A program made the translations under genes and the position numbers. A stretch of 64,000 bases of DNA from Primula veris (Eukaryota; Streptophyta; Magnoliopsida; Ericales; Primulaceae): NCBI GenBank assembly GCA_963682055.1, contig OY821749.1, positions 30,015,631 through 30,079,630 on the forward strand. Direction: 5' to 3'. Below are positions 25,331 to 35,100 of the stretch, piece by piece. Each line of letters opens with the position of its first letter. Positions within the stretch are counted from its first letter, which is position 1. The notes beneath the pieces were generated by a model. That model did no database searches, was not told where the DNA came from, and saw nothing but the letters and a program-made list of their open reading frames with translations.

Positions 25331-27709
25331 ATGAAAACACAAATTTTCGTCATCATATTTCTATTGTTATTTACCCGCACAATTTCAAAAAATCAAAACT
25401 ACTTGAATAGAGGCTCTTCTATCTCGGTCGAGGACGATTCGCCTTTTTTAGTCTCCCAAGACGGCACTTTCTCTAGCGGGTTCTACGAGTATGGCACAAA
25501 TGCTTACATGTTTGCGATTTGGTACACGGACACTGAGGACAAAACTGTCGTTTGGTCGGCTAATAGAGACAAGCCGGTTAACGGGAAAAAATCAGAGATT
25601 TCTATCAGAAAAGATGGTGCTATGATGTTAATCGATATTGATGGTTCTATCGTGTGGGAGACGAACACTTCATCAACGGATGTTAAAAGAGCCGAGCTCT
25701 TGAATACGGGTAATCTTGTTTTGAAAAACGCACGAGGTAATATTTTATGGCAAAGTTTTGATTTTCCTACGGATACGCTTTTACCTTTCCAAACACTTAC
25801 CAAGAGTAAAAAATTAATTTCTTCGATACGGAAAGGGGGTTATGCAACCGGCTACTTTAGTTTTTATTTCGATAATGTTAATGTACTGAGGCTGTTTTAC
25901 GACGGGCCTGAAATTACCAGCCAGTATTGGCCCGATTTGAGTAGGGATATATACCAAAATGGTAGGACAAATTATAATAGTACCAGGATCGCGATGTTAG
26001 ATGACAAGGGATGGTTTTCATCTAGTGATCAGTTTTTCTTTAGCGCCACTGATCGTGGTTTTATAGTTAAGCGAAGGCTAACGATGGATTACGACGGTAA
26101 TTTAAGGCTATATAGCTTAAATAATTCGACGAAAGTGTGGGATATGACTTGGCAAGCCATGCCACAGATGTGTAATGTTCACGGTTTATGTGGTAGAAAT
26201 GGTATTTGTAATTATAATCCTGAACCTAAATGTTCGTGCCCATCTGGGTTCCAGATGGCAGACCCCACGGATTGGAACCAAGGTTGTAAACCGATGTTTT
26301 CAGAATTTTGTTCGAAATCCGAAAATGTGAAATTTGTTGAGATTTCGAATACAGACTACTACGGATTTGACCTCCTTTATATTCAAACGACTACTTTCGA
26401 AAATTGTAGAAATAGTTGCTTGGCCGATTGTCGATGTTTGGGTTTTAGTTATAGGCTAACCGGACAAAATCCCTGTTACACAAAAAGCGCTCTTTTTAAT
26501 GGCGTGAACACCCCAAGTTTTCCCGGTACATTTTACTTAAAACTCCCCGTAAGCATCCAATCGGGAAACATGTCAGTACTTCTAAACGGGACAAACACGA
26601 TATGCACGAAAGAAAAAGTAATATTGGGGTCTCTGACTTTATACAGAAAGGACTCGGAAAACACAATGTGGGCTTATTTTTACTCATTTGTCGGTGCTAT
26701 AGGCGTCATCGAAATCGTCGTATTTTTATTAGGTTGGATATTTTTTAGGGGGACTCTCTTGCCAGAAACACTGGAATATGGGTATCGTGTGATATCGAGC
26801 CAATTTAGATTTTTTAGCTATACGGAGCTAAAAAAAGTAACTAAAAATTTCAAGGAAGAGTTAGGAAGAGGTGGATCAGGATCCGTCTACAAAGGGGTTT
26901 TAGCAGACGAAAGAGTTGTTGCGGTTAAAAAATTAGGAGACGCATTTCAAGGCGAAGAAGAATTTTGGGCTGAAGTTAGCATTATTGGAAAGATAAACCA
27001 CATGAACCTAGTTCGTATGTGGGGATTTTGTTCTGAAAAGAAGCACCGTTTACTAGTATATGAATTCATAGAAAACCACTCATTGGACCGCCATCTATTT
27101 TCAAGGAATTTTCTTGGGTGGAAAGAGAGGTTTAAGGTTGTTGTAGGCACCGCAAAAGGTTTAGCGTACCTACACCATGAGTGCCTAGAGTGGGTTATTC
27201 ACTGTGATGTTAAACCGGAAAATATACTTTTAGACGGTACATTTGAGCCTAAAATTGCTGATTTTGGCCTTGCGAAGCTCTCTCAACGAGGTGGGCCTGG
27301 GTCGGAATTTACTAAAATCCGAGGGACAAAAGGGTATATGGCCCCCGAGTGGGCCTTGAACTTACCAATCACTGCGAAAGTAGACGTTTATAGCTTTGGT
27401 GTAGTGGTTTTAGAGCTCGTCACAGGAATTCGGCTATCTAATTTGGTTGCTGACGTGGCGGATGAGATGGAGTCGGAGCTCACGAGGTTTGTGAGGGTAG
27501 TGAAGAGAAAGATTCAGTATGGGGAGGACTATATGGATAAGGTGGACCCGAGATTGGCTGGGGATTTTAGTAAGAACCAAGCGACTACTTTGGTCGAAAT
27601 TGGTTTAGCTTGTATTGAAGACGATAGAAATAAGCGCCCGACCATGGCTTCGGTCCTTCTACTTTTAGTAGACTGCGAAGACCAGACAAAATCCCAAGGC
27701 ACTGTTTGA
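25331..27709 (+). CDS. S-domain receptor-like serine/threonine kinase, ZmPK1 type
   Basis: One uninterrupted frame of 792 residues. In order: signal peptide (about 1-19, MKTQIFVIIFLLLFTRTIS); a bulb-lectin domain with VVWSANRDKPVN and the SFDFPTDTLLP signature; a Cys-rich EGF-like segment (CNVHGLCGRNGICNY, about 281-310); a PAN/apple-like segment (CRNSCLADCRCLGFSY); one transmembrane helix (about 445-473); and a cytosolic kinase (about 505-785) with LGRGGSGSVYKG, the AVKK lysine, HCDVKPEN and DFGLAK. The catalytic loop has Cys before Asp (HCD) instead of Arg, making it a non-RD kinase, a type often found in immune receptors. The single-exon structure is usual for this subfamily. It is full length and intact. 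The ligand is unknown. Neighbouring genes are unrelated, so it may be a local insertion into an otherwise conserved block. Confidence 0.95.
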   Translation: MKTQIFVIIFLLLFTRTISKNQNYLNRGSSISVEDDSPFLVSQDGTFSSGFYEYGTNAYMFAIWYTDTEDKTVVWSANRDKPVNGKKSEISIRKDGAMMLIDIDGSIVWETNTSSTDVKRAELLNTGNLVLKNARGNILWQSFDFPTDTLLPFQTLTKSKKLISSIRKGGYATGYFSFYFDNVNVLRLFYDGPEITSQYWPDLSRDIYQNGRTNYNSTRIAMLDDKGWFSSSDQFFFSATDRGFIVKRRLTMDYDGNLRLYSLNNSTKVWDMTWQAMPQMCNVHGLCGRNGICNYNPEPKCSCPSGFQMADPTDWNQGCKPMFSEFCSKSENVKFVEISNTDYYGFDLLYIQTTTFENCRNSCLADCRCLGFSYRLTGQNPCYTKSALFNGVNTPSFPGTFYLKLPVSIQSGNMSVLLNGTNTICTKEKVILGSLTLYRKDSENTMWAYFYSFVGAIGVIEIVVFLLGWIFFRGTLLPETLEYGYRVISSQFRFFSYTELKKVTKNFKEELGRGGSGSVYKGVLADERVVAVKKLGDAFQGEEEFWAEVSIIGKINHMNLVRMWGFCSEKKHRLLVYEFIENHSLDRHLFSRNFLGWKERFKVVVGTAKGLAYLHHECLEWVIHCDVKPENILLDGTFEPKIADFGLAKLSQRGGPGSEFTKIRGTKGYMAPEWALNLPITAKVDVYSFGVVVLELVTGIRLSNLVADVADEMESELTRFVRVVKRKIQYGEDYMDKVDPRLAGDFSKNQATTLVEIGLACIEDDRNKRPTMASVLLLLVDCEDQTKSQGTV

Positions 27710-28801
27710 AAGTTGGACTATCAAATTTTAAGTTTATGTTCTAAATATGTCCTGATCGTGTTTACACTGGTTTCGAAGTGAAGACATTGGCGGCCCAAAG
27801 TTTCGACACCTTAGTTGAGGCTGAAAATTTCACACTTCTAGCTCTATTGGGAAAAAAACATACACTCTCATGTGTAGTTTTATTGAAAAAAATAAAAAGT
27901 GGACTGTCACCCGAGTTGGGCGGCTCTATCGGCTATTCAAAAAGTCGACTCTGATCGGACACACAGATTTATTTCAGGGGAAAAGGGACTTGTAGTTTTT
28001 CTAATCTAGGATATGTACATGTAATAGTTCAAAAAATTGTTAGTACCAATTTGAGAAGTTTTAAGCAAATAGGTACATTTTCGTATTATTTTCCTTTGTT
28101 ATAAGTACCAATCTGTAACGTGCATGTCTCATATATAGTGATTTTTGTTGCTATCGTTTAGCTGTAATATCTGAAATTTCATTCTACTTTTTGTTTTTCC
28201 TTTTTTCTTTCACTCAATAGAAGTCTAGATCACACATATGTTTGTGTTTTGTGTGTTTTGATATATATACATTCAATAGTGATCTGAATGGCTAAACATA
28301 ATAGTCAAAAAAGTGTTTCCAGTCAGATTTTTCGCAAGGTTTTGAATGTTTTTTTTTAATCAATATCGGAATGTTTTCTTGTTTGCCAATGATTATATTC
28401 CCACATGCTCCGGACTAAATGTTATGAAATGTAAGCATATGTAGAACTATTAAATAAACCGTGCTGATTATAGTCCTTGTTATGATGAATGATTTAGATA
28501 GGCTTTTACGGACATTATGTATTATGTAATATTTGATTTTTTTTAATCCTTGAAAAGCTTGTTGCAATGGTAATCACTTTTATACTACTTACGCATATTA
28601 TTTATGATAATAATGAGCATGACGATGCTGATTTAAAAAAAAAAAACCTTACTTACTATGATTAAGCTAGCAACCTTTACATGATAGCATATCGTGGTCT
28701 CATAAGTGTTTATTGGGCTCACAAATACTTTGAAACAATTTAAAGATAGCTAGTTGTACAGTTATGTATCTTTATCTTGCTTTAAATGTTACAACTTCAA
28801 C

Positions 28802-28943
28802 CAATTAGCTCCGTTATCAATTTCATACAAGGTTGAATCATAAAAAAGAAAAAGGTTATTCAAAATGTGTATATATATATTTTGAATGACCTTTTTCTTT
28901 TTTATGATTCAACCTTGTATGAAATTGATAACTGAGTTAATTG
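28802..28943. repeat. near-perfect hairpin, arms about 60 bp
   Basis: The left arm (28802-28866) starts 'caattagctccgttatcaat' and continues 'ttcatacaaggttgaatcat'. The right arm is its complement, ending 'gaaattgataactgagttaa'. The loop is about a dozen bases of 'tgtgtatatatat'. Only a handful of mismatches are visible. It could be a young MITE or a small-RNA hairpin. Confidence 0.8.
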
Positions 28944-29039
28944 TTTCAAACGTTTCTATCTGGGATACAAGGAAGAAGTGAGTTTTTTTTTTGTTAAATG
29001 AGTAATTTTATATAACATTGTCCGAATCAATGTCAGACA

Positions 29040-29275
29040 ACAAATTGTCATGCCACAAAAAACTATTACAACAACTACGGTTTCTTACAAAATTTGCTAA
29101 CAAGTGAGCGGGTCTGTTAGCAGCTCTCGGACACCACTTAAAACTCTAATCTTTACCGCTGCTAAAATTTCTGATATCGTGTATCAACGCTTCAATTTCC
29201 CACGGAGGCGTTGCCAACTTATTCATGCACAAATTGACAATGGTCTGATTGTCGGATTGCATAACGTCAAACGTT
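29040..29275 (-). pseudogene. fragment of an RNase H-like (RVT_3) domain
   Basis: On the minus strand a frame reads VMQSDNQTIVNLCMNKL, then PPWEIEALIHDI. After one in-frame TAG it reads SFKWCPRAANRPAHLLANF. The pattern of an acidic strand (SDNQT), an amphipathic stretch (PPWEI) and PRxANxxAHxLA is that of the RNase H-like domain in plant LINE-related sequences. The catalytic N-terminal part is lost and the frame is broken. It is a dead fragment of a retroelement or a retrocopy. Confidence 0.6.
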
Positions 29276-29430
29276 TATTTTTTTCATTGCGATGGGCTTC
29301 TTTAATTGTTTTCATGACTCGAGGGCTACTAAAACAATACCATTTTTCTCATCAATTTAGATGGAAATATACAAAGTAGAATGAGATAAAAGTGCATAAA
29401 CTCGAAAAAGAGTTAAGGTGCGAAATTGTA

Positions 29431-29625
29431 CACTACAAAATAATGTTTGATTTAGTGAGAGTCAAAAGCTGTTACAAGTCTGTCGCTAGTTTAAAAAACT
29501 GTCACAAATATATCACAAATTGACTAAACTGTCACAAAGTCGTCACAAAAACCGTCGCTAGTAAGCTCGTAACCAAAAATACCGTCACTAATTCTGTCGC
29601 TATTTGAGTATTTTTTTTTATAGTG
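29431..29625. mobile_element. CACTA-type mini-element, 195 bp
   Basis: It begins CACTACAAAATAA and ends TATAGTG, and is flanked by a 3-bp direct repeat (GTA), as expected for CACTA transposons. The interior is non-coding with repeated 'ctgtcacaaa' and 'gtcgctagt' phrases. A second copy of the same family in reverse orientation lies at 54409-54600. Confidence 0.8.
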
Positions 29626-31353
29626 GTAAGAACCCGGCCCTCTAACTAAACGGACCATTGAGAAAATAGGCTAGTAATAGCGGTTAAGGTTCCGTTTTGT
29701 AAAGATTTAAACCATGTCACCTTCAAAGATAGGGTTACCAATTGGTCCAATTATATAAAATTAAAGAAAAGTATTGAGTTCATCATTGTGTATCTCTTTT
29801 ATGGAGAATACCTGGCCTTTACATAATGGCACTGTGTGTGGCATAGTAAGATATTGAACTCACCTATGTTTTCGATATATTTTAAAGCAGTTAGTGCAAT
29901 TATGTGACCAAGTTGTCTGGTATCTTTATCTTGCTTGGAATGTTCAATCAATGATTATGCTAAAGTCATTGAATTATAAATATTTGTTGACATTCTAAAG
30001 CGAATAATGGGTCCCGGTTTTAGTTATATTAATACTCCTATATACTGTACTACTATATAGTTTAGCACCTCAACAGACAACAATCATCAATTAGTTGACA
30101 AACAAGAGATGGGAAGGATTAAGTTTAATTAGTTATTTAAGTATTATTAAAATAAATCACCATTGTTTTTCCATTGCATTGTAATTTGTTCGTGGCATAT
30201 TTATTTACAATTATGTAACGCAACTCACGTATATATATTTTAATCTATATAATTTAATTAATCATGCGAAATTGCATGCCATAATTTATGAACTCTCACA
30301 ATATTAGGTAATGGATACTTTAAGAAAACAAGAGAAGTGGTAACATGAATACAAATTTCCTACCTCTTATTCTCTATCTCTTTTGTGTCTTTTTTTTATT
30401 TTCACTCAAATTTTAAATTTTCACAACTTATACCGCAACTTTATAAACTTTTATATTATATTGTATTCAAATTTTAAAACATTTGAACATAATATTGTTT
30501 TAAACAATTTTTTTAATATTCAATGTTTAATTTACACTAATTTATACATTTATTTCAAAATAAATTTTGTGTGGATTTTCTTTTAAAAATAATTATTGGA
30601 ATGTATTGATATATGTATTATAGTAATTGTACAATTTTTTTTAAGATTTTTAGAATTTTTTTAGGATAAAATAAGCAAGAGGACACAGAAGAGATAGAGA
30701 AATGGGGTAGAATATTTGAAGTCGTGGTAACAGATATTCGAGGACCATGCATGGCCCTTCTATTTTGAAATTCAGAGCCAAAAGTTTCGTTGTTATGGCA
30801 TGTATCTGAATCTACAACCATTGCACTTTGATCGCATTACCTATTAATTACAAGAAAAAAAAAGGGCGGATTTCGCCACTCCATTATCAAGTCTTTGATG
30901 CATAATTTGTTATGATAAATGTTTTAAAAGGCGCGAGACGGTGTCTAGCTAGACACAAAAACTTTGTCTACCGTCTAATCTCGTTTAATTCTGATTAATC
31001 ACATCATAATTTATTAGGTGTCGTCTTATTTTTACATAAACTCGCCTTTTAGAACAATAGCTTAGGAACAAATGATATCTTCAGATACACTTACGAACAA
31101 TAAATCCTGATGAGACCCAATGTTAGTCATTTCCTCTTGATTCATTCTCTTGGAGACTTTACTTTTGATACATGCTTGATTTTAAAGGAAAAACAATGAT
31201 TACCTTGTTTTTCGTGTTGAAATTTCAAAATTTCCCTTAAAAGATTCTTTTTCCGGTTGCATTTAAACTTTGAAAATAACTACTGTATTTGCTATTTTAG
31301 AAAACTGACTAATGAAATAACAAATCTTCAAAATTAAGAAACAGAACAAGTAA

Positions 31354-31585
31354 TACTTCCGTTTCCAATTAATTATTCATACTAAAATTATGTATAATTT
31401 TTATCGGTCAATATCTTGTATCAAAATTGTTGGAATAAAAAATTTCAAAAGTTAATCATATAGTCAAAACAATAAATTATATGATTTAAATTTGAAAATT
31501 TTCATTTCGATAATTTTATACATGTTATAACCCGATTAAAATTATACATAATTTAATAAAATAAAATTAATTGGAAAGGGAAGTA
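31354..31585. mobile_element. degenerate Stowaway-like MITE
   Basis: It matches the 13984 element in layout: left end 'tacttccgtttccaattaat', centre 'tcaaaattgttggaata' with inverted partner, right end 'aattggaaagggaagta'. It is more diverged than the ATG1 intron copy. Confidence 0.65.
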
Positions 31586-31893
31586 CATATTGAGCAACCC
31601 GATAATCCATTGATAAATAAGGTACTTTTTACTGAAAACAAACAAACTATTAGTCTACTAAAAATATTGCGTATTTTTTTATTATATAATTTCCAATTTC
31701 CCTTTGATAAATTACATGAACATCCATCTCACCTGTATTAAAATTTTAGATTGCAATGTTTTCCATTGATATCTTTTGTTATAAACTTACAACTCAAATT
31801 AATATCAAAATCTATATATAAACCCGATTTAACCCATATATGTAAATATATAACGGCTAAAAGAATGATTTTTCCCGCCTTCACACCTCTCCT

Positions 31894-31902
31894 CTATATA
31901 TC
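31894..31902 (+). promoter_or_regulatory. probable TATA box of the MIZ1-like gene
   Basis: CTATATATC lies about 120 bases before the ATG at 32018. It is followed by an (AC/AT)-rich microsatellite (31914-32000) that would lie in the 5' UTR. Confidence 0.4.
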
Positions 31903-31913
31903 ATCTCACAACT

Positions 31914-32000
31914 CACACACACAAATATATACATACACAGATACATATATACATAATACATACATACACAAATACATACATATATATATATATATATATC
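31914..32000 (+). repeat. microsatellite in the MIZ1-like 5' leader
   Basis: Interrupted 'acatac' and 'tatata' tracts immediately precede the start codon. The reading frame is open through this tract, but its translation is low-complexity and is not taken as coding. Confidence 0.7.
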
Positions 32001-32017
32001 TTTCAAGAAACCACAGA

Positions 32018-33560
32018 ATGACGAAGACGGCAGCCCTGCGTCGCTTCCTGTTCCCGTGCTTCACCCCGACACCCGCTACGTCATCATCCTCCACCGTAAC
32101 CACCTCCACCAAGAAACGTCTCAGCACCTCCCTCCGTGACGATATCCTCGACCCTCCCACCCCTCCCTCCCTCTACTCTCCCGAGACCAGCCCCGACTAC
32201 CACATGACCTGCCCTGCTGCTCCTCCACGCCCCTCACGCACGATGATCATCGGGACCATCTTCGGACACCGTCGTGGACCCCATGTATGGTTCTGCACAC
32301 AGCCCAATCGGTTATCGAACCGACTCTCCCTCCTCCTACAAATCCCTCTCTCGACGCAGCTTCTTGTTAAGGAGATGCAGTGCGGGCTTGTGCGTATCGC
32401 TCTTGAGTCTCACTCCCGTCCCGGGTCCTGCCAGCTTCCGAGTTTGGGTAACTTTTTTCTTTTTCTTTTTTTGAAAAAAGGGAATTTTATTGGATAAAAG
32501 AGTAGTTTTGGGTAACTTCCATTTGAGATTCTTTTTTTTTATTTTGAGAATGATTAGTTCTTTTTTGTTGATTTTGACAAAGATGGTTTATTTTTGTTGA
32601 TTTTGAGAAAGATGGGTTCTTTTGTTGATTCTTTTTGCTGATTTTTAGAAAGATGGGTTCTTTTTGTAGATTTTGAGTAAGATGGGTTCTTTTTGTTAAT
32701 TTTGAGAAATATGAGTTCTTTTGTTGATGCTGAGAAAGATGGGTGCTGCTGGAAAAATGTTAAATCGACAACAGATTCTTGCTGCTGATTTTGAGAAAAA
32801 TGGGTTCTTTTGCTGATTTTGATAAAGATCGATTATTTTGTTGATTATGAGAAAGATGGGTTCTTTTTGTTGATTTTGAGAAAGATGGTCTCTTTTTGTT
32901 GATTTTAATAAAGATGCGTTCTTTTTGTTGATTATGAAAAAGATGGGTTTTTATTGTTGATTCTGAGGAAGATGGTTCTTTTTGTTGATTTTGAGAAAGA
33001 TGGGTTCTTTTTTGTTACTTGGTAGAAAAATTACATGCTTTCTTACTGAGACCTTTGGGTGGTACTGAAATTGATTGGATGTTGATTTTGTTGTTAATTT
33101 GGTAATTAGCTGATAATTGCAGGAGACTCTTTGTAATTTCAGTAGATTAATGACTGTTTCAGAATTTTCAAATTTTCTTTTTCCTTGATGTGAATATTAT
33201 TTTTGGGTTCATGAGAAACTGTATCTGAATTTGTTCTTATGTTCATGTGCAGATAAACAAGCAAATTGGTCAGCGTCTTGTAATGGACGGAAGCTTGGGT
33301 TTGCGGTTAGGAAGAAGCCCAGCGAGGCCCAAAGGGCGGTGCTTGAGAGTTTGAGGAGTATTACGGTCGGGGCAGGGGTTGTTCCTGTTGGGTCGGATAG
33401 CGGGTTTGGCGACAGGTCGGGTGAAGGGGACGAACTTATGTATATGAGGGCAAATTACGAGTGTATCGTGGGTGGACCTGATTCCCAGTCCTTTCATTTG
33501 ATTAGCCCCGATCAGTGTCCCGGTCAAGAACTCAGTATCTTCCTGTTGAGGTCACGTTAG
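32018..33560 (+). CDS. MIZU-KUSSEI1-like protein (DUF617/MIZ1 domain)
   Basis: Two exons, 32018-32447 and 33253-33560, give 245 residues. The N-terminus is short and Ser/Thr/Pro-rich (MTKTAALRRFLFPCFTP). The MIZ1 domain starts at about residue 75 (TMIIGTIFGHRRGPHVWFC) and continues with LVKEMQCGLVRIALE, CNGRKLGFAVRKK, ELMYMRANYE and the C-terminal CPGQELSIFLLRSR. MIZ1 of Arabidopsis acts at the ER in root hydrotropism; close paralogues are plant-specific and mostly uncharacterised. Most relatives I know are single-exon, so an intron here (donor GTAACT, acceptor TGTGCAG) is notable. It fits because the frame and domain join cleanly (SL|DKQANWSASCNGRK). The intron carries a 29-bp minisatellite. 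I chose the Met at 32018 because the frame upstream is microsatellite. Confidence 0.9.
32530..33012 (+). repeat. 29-bp minisatellite in the MIZ1-like intron
   Basis: About sixteen diverged copies of a T-rich unit occur (consensus parts 'ttttgagaaagatgggttc' and 'tttttgttga'). They start roughly 80 bases after the donor, next to a repeat of the donor context ('tttgggtaactt' at 32443 and 32506). Two further units lie after the stop codon (33588-33650). Confidence 0.85.
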
Positions 33561-33587
33561 TTTGAAAATAGGTGGATGCTGTACCTG

Positions 33588-33755
33588 TTACTTTTGAGAA
33601 AGCTGGGTTCTTTTTAGTAATTTTGAGAAACATGGGTTCTGTTTGTCACTGGTTAGAAGATTTTACATGCTTGATGAAACCTTTTTGAGGGGTACTGAAA
33701 TTGACTGAAGGATGATTTTGTGGTTAGTTCTGATATTAGGTGTTAATTGCAGGAA
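33588..33755 (+). repeat. copy of the MIZ1-like intron 3' end, after the stop codon
   Basis: This segment matches the intron at about 32990-33124: 'gagaaa.atgggttct', 'ttacatgctt', 'ggtactgaaattga' and the acceptor-like 'ttaattgcagga' occur in the same order. It therefore duplicates intron sequence downstream of exon 2. Confidence 0.75.
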
Positions 33756-34689
33756 TTTTTCAGTATTTCGGTTGCTTTTTTCGTTAACGAGGGTCAGATT
33801 CGTTTTGGTTACATGAGAGATTAGGGTTATTAGACGGAGATTCCTTGTAATTTTGTTACCATCTTGGCTAAATTTGTTGTAGTTTTTAATAGAGATGATT
33901 TTGGTACCACATTTCACAATTGGAAAAAGATATCAGTGACAATTCTTCTGTATGCATGACGGTTTCTTATTTGAGGCTTTTATTTGATTAATATTCTTTT
34001 TTTGCAGAATTCTGAATGTATAGCTTCTTTTAGTAAAAAAAAAAAACAGTCTGGTTAATGATAGAGTAACAAAAAATAATTTTTTGAAGATTTATGCTTA
34101 TTGACATGTATCTTTCACAGAATCACAGTACACTGACATCAACACATATTTATGATTTTATGTTTGTAATCTTTTTTTAAAATTTTCATATAAAAGGAAA
34201 ATTGATATAGCACCCTGTATGCATCACAACTCAAAAGTCTGAAAGTCATAAGAGTACTATAAATATACTATACGCTTTTACAATTTACATAATTGTATTT
34301 AGTAATATTATGTACATTTGTATGAATAAGGGAGTAGTGATGGCAGTGATGATTCTGATTTCTAATTTCTGAGGAGTATGCAGAGTGTGTTGGGGATTGA
34401 TACTCAAAGACAAAATAGCTAATTATGTAAATGGTACTCATATTCTTGACATAGTTTATTTGTTTTATCTTCAAATTGAAGACCTCTCGTATTTTAGAAA
34501 CAATGTATATTTGGTCCTTTTTTGTGGATTGCTGTGAATTGTGTGGACAGCGTTTTTTATTTGAATGTCGGTTTTATCAGTGTCTTTGTACGAGCAATTA
34601 TATATAATGGTTACGTCTCTAGTTACAGAAACCAAAATTGCTTACTCTAAAAAAGATTTACTATTTTTCTTCGCATTATAAAATTATAA

Positions 34690-35100
34690 CACACTTTTGT
34701 TGATTTTGAAGAATTTTTAATCGCATCAAATTTCTATGCGATTTTGTTGATTTTGAAAACTTTTTCATTCCATGTGGTTTTTATGACATATAACACACTT
34801 TTGTTGATTTTAAAGAATCTTTAATCACATCAAATTTCTATGCGATTTTGTTGATTTTGAAAACTTTTTCATTTCATGTTGTTTTTATGGCCTATGACAC
34901 GTTTTTTTTGTTGATTTTGAACAATTTTTAATCACATGAAATTTCTATGCGATTTTGTTGATTTTGAAAACTTTTTTATTCCATATTGTTTTTATGGCCT
35001 ATAACACATTTTTATTGATTTTGAAGAATTTTTAATCACATGAAATTTCTATGTAATTTTGTTGATTTTGAAAACTTTTTAATTTCACGTGATATCAAAG
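34690..35100 (+). repeat. tandem repeat, four units of about 104 bp
   Basis: Units start at about 34690, 34794, 34898 and 35005. Each contains two half-units, both carrying 'ttttgttgattttga', followed by 'aatttttaatc' or 'actttttcatt'. The shared phrase links it to the minisatellite in the upstream MIZ1-like intron. Confidence 0.85.

Larger units (their letters stand above)
27710..31890. other. intergenic DNA rich in small repeats
   Basis: This 4-kb stretch has no complete gene. It holds a near-perfect hairpin (28802-28943), a broken RNase H-like fragment (29040-29275), a CACTA-type mini-element (29431-29625), a possible 135-bp element with ends 'gttttaaaaggcg'/'cgccttttagaac' (30918-31053) and a degenerate Stowaway copy (31354-31585). 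A stretch near 28685-28800 resembles 29825-29955 (both hold 'tatctttatcttgctt'), suggesting an older local duplication. Confidence 0.55.

Noticed and set aside
29104..29379. Plus-strand 91-codon frame
   Set aside because: It is the opposite-strand shadow of the RNase H-like fragment.
30380..30600. 67-codon frame in very AT-rich DNA
   Set aside because: Composition is Phe/Asn/Ile-rich as expected from AT bias; no motif.
31751..32017. In-frame upstream extension of the MIZ1-like frame
   Set aside because: It translates AT microsatellite and leader sequence. The family match and a good Met start at 32018.
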